DNA from: a virus
DNA: 34,276 bases
IMG/VR virus record: IMGVR_UViG_3300047300_000344
Location: 1 to 34,276 of that record
Reading direction: 5' to 3' (one strand)
Shown here: piece after piece, positions 30,982-34,276 of the stretch
Layout of the letters: every line of letters starts with the position of its first letter
Numbering within the stretch: position 1 is the first letter of the stretch
Program-made: the position numbers and the translations under genes
The notes under the pieces: generated by a model
Databases searched by the model: none
What the model saw: the letters and a program-made list of their open reading frames with translations, nothing else
What the model was told of the DNA's origin: nothing

Positions 30982-33000
30982 TTAATTTTTGTCTGGAATC
31001 TTAATCTCACAGTAATCGGTGGTGCAATATGCCTCACCCTGTGCTTCAAGATTATCCACACCATCGTAGATTGCTGAGAAATCAATCTTAGCAATTCTAC
31101 CAATGTAGTAGTCATACTCTTCTTCTGAGATTTCTGTGTATGGCTGTTGCTCATAAACATCATTACCCATTGGAAGGAATGATACAGCCTTTAGCTGACC
31201 CTCGTACATATTAAGTACAGAAGCAACGTGCTGTTTTTCAGTTTCCTTATCAAATGACAAGGTTACTGACACACCATTGTCTGACCAGTACTTTTGAGCA
31301 GTAGCAGCAAGTGCCATCTTCTCAAAGATAGTTACATCCTTTTCTGAACGCTTAATGCCTGAAGAAATTGGGAAGTATACTACTGAAGTATTGTCTGAGT
31401 ATAGTGCTGGTTCTACCTTGTACCCTGCTGCCTTGAAAAGGTGTAGCATTGGGTCTGTGTTTCCAAAACGAATAGCACGTAGGTAGAACTTGCCTCCTGG
31501 CATCCAGTGGACACCTGGAGTTGCTCCAGATAGAATTGATACTGAGCCAGATGGCTTGACTGTAGTTACACGAATTGATTCACGAACACATAGCCACTCT
31601 GAGTATTTTCTGTCATAGAAACGAATCTTGTTGTAACCCTCGTCCATCCATTCACGAGTTGCTGGTAAACCATGAGCGTCAGCAAATGATGCAATACCAG
31701 TTAGTGATGTTCCGATACGACGGTTACGTTGCATAATACCATTGGTTTGCTGCCAGTGCGTAGGAAGAAGTGTTACAGTCTTTCCGTACAAGTAAGCAAA
31801 CTTTAGAGTGCGTAAGAAGTCTTCCTTGCTCTCGTGACGGTTTAGGTGAACCTCAACTAGGGTACATAGTTCATATGACTCTAGTGGCTGTTCTGCACAT
31901 GGGTTGAATCCCATAACACGGTAGTCTTTGCCATCTGCAGGGTCTGCTAGGCGACCATAGTTGCGAGCAACATCTAGCCAGATAAAGCCTGGCTCTCCAT
32001 TGTCTGCAATGCGGTCAACATACTGTGTGTAGTCCATACCAACCTTGGCAGAAATAGAGTTGTTTGACATCCATGCCCAAGGGGCACGGTCTGGGAACTT
32101 CTCATAGTTCTTTAGGTTGATAAATTCTTCATCTTCTGCACCACCCAAAGCGAGGGTAGCAGAACGACGAACGTTACCTGCAACAACACAGGTTCCAATG
32201 AGGTTAACAATGTCAACGATTGCACGAGAGTCTAGTTTTTCTCCTGCACGTCCACCGATAACTTCACGAAGTTGATTATGTACCTTAATTAGTGGAGCTG
32301 GTCCAGAGGCTGTTCCACCAAAGCCCTTAATTGGAGCACCTTCGGGACGAATTAGAGAGTAGTCAAATTCTTGAATAGCCTGATTTGGTCTTAGGAATGA
32401 GTTTAGAAGCAGTCGTAGTGACTCTACCCATCCTTCACGAGTGTCTGGAATCTCGTAGGTTACTGCTGGCTCTACTGGTGTGTAGATTGGGAAGTTCTTT
32501 TCTGCACCAAGTGTATCAAAGCCTACACCGATACCTAGCATCAGGGCATCCATTACCCAAGCAAATAGTGCTCCTGGGTCATTCTTGTCTAGGTCTTTTG
32601 TAGATACCATCGCACAGTTCTGGAGGGCAGCTGAGTTACGCTTTTCCATTGTTAGTGGTGTACCAAATGTCCACATACCACGACCTGGTGGTGTCCACTT
32701 AAGGGTAAACATTCTGTCGAATGCTTCCTGTGCTGACTTCTGTGCCTTGTAGTCATTCCATGGGAGACGGTTCTCCTTTGCATGGTTTTTCTGGACAGAA
32801 TACATACCTTCGATAACTCTGCGTACAACTTCGTACCAGCGTTCTTTAGTTCCATCTTCTTTGACTCGTGAGTAGGTTCTGACAAAGGTAATTTCACCTA
32901 GAGAGTTTCCACCTGCATCCACGAATCCAAAGGGTGATTCCGCTGTTTTGTACTTTTCTACAAAATCATTCGGTAGGGTAAATGAGAAAAATTCCGACAT
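30982..33000 (-). CDS. Adenosylcobalamin-dependent (class II) ribonucleoside-triphosphate reductase, monomeric
   Basis: 672 residues. Converts ribonucleoside triphosphates to deoxy forms using coenzyme B12, with no oxygen and no second subunit. All five cysteines known from the Lactobacillus leichmannii enzyme are present with the right spacing: Cys129 in AALQNCAMVS, thiyl-radical Cys368 in NPCAEQPLESYELC, its partner Cys379 exactly 11 residues on, Glu370, and the C-terminal relay pair Cys659/Cys664 in YCTTDYC. Also visible are VKPSGSVSILSGATPGVHWM (481-500) and the AGNVRRSATLAL segment. It is slightly shorter than the 739-residue bacterial enzyme. It has its own -35/-10 promoter, AAAGGTGG before the ATG and a terminator, so it is a self-contained unit between two fibre genes. 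Likely role: raises dNTPs for phage replication. Confidence 0.96.
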   Translation of the reverse strand: MSEFFSFTLPNDFVEKYKTAESPFGFVDAGGNSLGEITFVRTYSRVKEDGTKERWYEVVRRVIEGMYSVQKNHAKENRLPWNDYKAQKSAQEAFDRMFTLKWTPPGRGMWTFGTPLTMEKRNSAALQNCAMVSTKDLDKNDPGALFAWVMDALMLGIGVGFDTLGAEKNFPIYTPVEPAVTYEIPDTREGWVESLRLLLNSFLRPNQAIQEFDYSLIRPEGAPIKGFGGTASGPAPLIKVHNQLREVIGGRAGEKLDSRAIVDIVNLIGTCVVAGNVRRSATLALGGAEDEEFINLKNYEKFPDRAPWAWMSNNSISAKVGMDYTQYVDRIADNGEPGFIWLDVARNYGRLADPADGKDYRVMGFNPCAEQPLESYELCTLVEVHLNRHESKEDFLRTLKFAYLYGKTVTLLPTHWQQTNGIMQRNRRIGTSLTGIASFADAHGLPATREWMDEGYNKIRFYDRKYSEWLCVRESIRVTTVKPSGSVSILSGATPGVHWMPGGKFYLRAIRFGNTDPMLHLFKAAGYKVEPALYSDNTSVVYFPISSGIKRSEKDVTIFEKMALAATAQKYWSDNGVSVTLSFDKETEKQHVASVLNMYEGQLKAVSFLPMGNDVYEQQPYTEISEEEYDYYIGRIAKIDFSAIYDGVDNLEAQGEAYCTTDYCEIKIPDKN

Positions 33001-33007
33001 AGTGTTT

Positions 33008-33015
33008 CCACCTTT
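33008..33015 (-). promoter_or_regulatory. Ribosome binding site of the reductase gene
   Basis: Minus strand AAAGGTGG, 7 nt before ATG 33000. A normal leader with a good Shine-Dalgarno, unlike the leaderless starts of the flanking structural genes. Confidence 0.75.
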
Positions 33016-33034
33016 CCATAACTGTAATGTATAA

Positions 33035-33062
33035 AGTATATCACAGTTTTATGAAATGTCAA
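33035..33062 (-). promoter_or_regulatory. Consensus-like promoter of the reductase gene with flanking inverted repeat
   Basis: Minus strand: -35 TTGACA (33057-33062), 16-bp spacer, -10 TATACT (33035-33040) with the TG extension (TGATATACT). This is the only promoter in the window with a perfect -35. An inverted repeat AACTGT (33043-33048) and ACAGTT (33020-33025) brackets the -10 box, so a regulator could control it. The -35 lies only 4 nt after the end of the upstream fibre gene. Confidence 0.8.
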
Positions 33063-33065
33063 ACA

Positions 33066-34276
33066 CTATGCCCAAGTACCGATATCTGTTGTTCCTTCAG
33101 CACCTAGTGGAGTTAGTTTAAGATATGAGCCACCGTAAATTGTTCCAGTAACGCTACCACCTGCACCTGGTGTAAAGGCTAGTCTAATAGTAAAGTTTCC
33201 AGCAGTAGCAATATTAACGATACCTTTAACAAGTGCCCTAAGATATCTTGTAGTTCCAGTAGCAATTGTAATTGTGTTAAGTGATGGAAATGTAGTAGTT
33301 CCAGCTCTTAATACTCCAGATGTTGCTGCAGCAAGGCTTATGGCAGTTGTGCTATCAGAATATGTGTAGTAAAGATGTGTAGAAGATGGTACTGCTGGTG
33401 AACTTGGAGAACCTGGTGTAACAATTAATGTTGAAGAGTTGCTAGCTGTAGTTGCAGTAAGTAGCAATACCATTTCTAATTCATATGAGCCTACTGGTAG
33501 ATTAATACCATTTGTTCCAAATGCACTATATGTTGCTGCTACACCACCAGATGTATTAATAAGTGTTGTATTATCTGATATTAACATCTTATAATAAGTT
33601 GCAGGAACAAGAGCAGAGTCGTAAGTAAGTCTGCCTGTTCCAGCTCTACCCAATGCTTTAGAATCTCCATTTCCAAAAACAACATAAGCATTTGCAGCAT
33701 TTTGCTGACCTCTAATGCTTAGTGTATTTGCTGTATTAATGTCACCAATCCAAGTATCGTCACCAACTTTAAAGTTTGTTCCATTACCATTGTTTGTGGA
33801 AAGAACTTGGTCAGCAGACACATTTCCAGCAAGTGTTAAAGTATTTGCAGATGCGTCATAAGAAATGCCAGAAATGTCTGTATGTGGTGCTTGGTTTCCT
33901 GTAGTATTTGCTGCTACCAAAACAGGATACATCGTGGTGTCTGATGCATTTCCAGTTGTCGTAGAAATATTAATATTGTTAGCATTTGTAGCTGTTGGAG
34001 CAGTACCTCCAGATACAGCAACATATGTTCCAGATAGGTCAGGAATATCTGCTGATACTAAGGCACGGAATGATGGTGCAGCACTAGGACCTCCAGCAGG
34101 ACCAGCAAGAACATAGTTTGTAGTCTTAGAACCATATGGATTTGTAGTGTCTCCGTATCCAGCAGATGCTGCTGAAATTGCTGTTCCATTACCAGAAAGA
34201 AGTCCTGTGATAGAAGTAGAAATTGTAATTGCTGGAGTAGTTGTTGCGTTTGCTACTGTACCTGCAAAACCATTGG
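33066..34276 (-). CDS. Fibre/tail structural protein, 5' part beyond the window
   Basis: 402 codons visible, open to the right edge: no stop occurs in this frame from 34276 to the TAG at 33066, so the gene starts outside, and an internal Met at 33932 is not the start. The visible N-terminal part is Ala/Thr/Gly/Ser-rich with TNYVLAGPAGGPSAAPSFRA and then LVSADIPDLSGTYVAVSG, a pattern familiar from many phage fibres (a repeated stalk module). Next comes NASDTTMYPVLVAANTTGNQ and then a beta-helical-looking region (ISGISYDASANTLTLAGNVS). The C-terminal 130 residues are beta-rich with few charges and end in GTTDIGTWA. Probably a trimeric fibre or head/tail appendage. It precedes the reductase promoter, so it belongs to a different transcript. 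Confidence 0.8.
   Translation of the reverse strand, partial: NGFAGTVANATTTPAITISTSITGLLSGNGTAISAASAGYGDTTNPYGSKTTNYVLAGPAGGPSAAPSFRALVSADIPDLSGTYVAVSGGTAPTATNANNINISTTTGNASDTTMYPVLVAANTTGNQAPHTDISGISYDASANTLTLAGNVSADQVLSTNNGNGTNFKVGDDTWIGDINTANTLSIRGQQNAANAYVVFGNGDSKALGRAGTGRLTYDSALVPATYYKMLISDNTTLINTSGGVAATYSAFGTNGINLPVGSYELEMVLLLTATTASNSSTLIVTPGSPSSPAVPSSTHLYYTYSDSTTAISLAAATSGVLRAGTTTFPSLNTITIATGTTRYLRALVKGIVNIATAGNFTIRLAFTPGAGGSVTGTIYGGSYLKLTPLGAEGTTDIGTWA

Noticed and set aside
33001-33065. NrdR regulatory box at the reductase promoter
   Set aside because: The inverted repeat present (AACTGT ... ACAGTT, 17-nt gap) does not fit the compact 16-bp NrdR palindrome, so I report only an unspecified inverted repeat.
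33066-33932. Fibre gene starting at the Met at 33932
   Set aside because: The same frame is open without a stop to the window edge, and the upstream codons encode a typical fibre module, so 33932 is an internal Met.
1-34276. tRNA genes, CRISPR arrays, insertion sequences, attachment sites, riboswitches
   Set aside because: No cloverleaf-like segment, no regularly spaced repeat and no transposase was noticed; intergenic gaps are all under 80 nt, too short for most of these. A B12 riboswitch before the reductase is excluded by the 65-nt gap.

Overview
This window is a stretch of a tailed double-stranded DNA phage (siphovirus type) genome, or of a prophage or environmental contig derived from one. 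Every supported gene lies on the minus strand, so transcription runs from the right edge to the left edge. Base composition is AT-rich, from about 27% GC in a hand-counted fibre-gene row to about 47% in a capsid-gene row. The host cannot be proven. The phage replication set, the very frequent leaderless-looking starts (a -10 box 5-9 nt before ATG with no Shine-Dalgarno) and the overall gene order fit a low-GC actinobacteriophage, for example of a freshwater actinobacterium; this is inference. No terminase, lysis gene, integrase, tRNA or CRISPR is visible.

Layout in transcription order, right to left. (1) The 3' part of a fibre/structural gene (33066 to beyond 34276). (2) A monomeric adenosylcobalamin-dependent (class II) ribonucleotide reductase with its own -35/-10 promoter, Shine-Dalgarno and terminator. 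(3) A 1344-residue fibre-like protein with carbohydrate-binding and LamG-like domains. (4) The head module: small upstream protein, HK97-type portal, prohead protease fused to a scaffold domain (with a nested scaffold start), and major capsid protein followed by a UUCG-tetraloop terminator. (5) The neck module of five genes. (6) The major tail protein, also followed by a UUCG terminator. (7) Two paralogous tail-assembly chaperones and a 1769-residue tape measure. (8) The distal-tail, hub and small tail/fibre genes. (9) A helix-turn-helix protein at the junction, then the replication module: two small proteins, DnaB-like helicase, a small ORF, DnaG-like primase, zinc-type single-stranded DNA-binding protein and the start of a DNA polymerase III alpha subunit.

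The regulatory layer is unusually readable. Seven gene starts carry an extended -10 box of the form TGN-TATAMT (one is TGC-TAAAAT). Four of these are so close to the ATG that the mRNA should be leaderless or nearly so; three others lead into Shine-Dalgarno sequences. Terminators stand directly after the most abundant virion proteins (capsid, major tail) and after the reductase, each followed by a fresh promoter. This suggests that stoichiometry is set by terminate-and-restart units rather than by one long late operon.

The best candidates for something new are: (a) an in-frame internal scaffold gene inside the protease ORF with a near-perfect ribosome binding site; (b) tail-assembly chaperones in which gene duplication appears to replace the usual programmed frameshift, with leaderless versus Shine-Dalgarno starts possibly setting the ratio; and (c) the family of extended -10 leaderless promoters.
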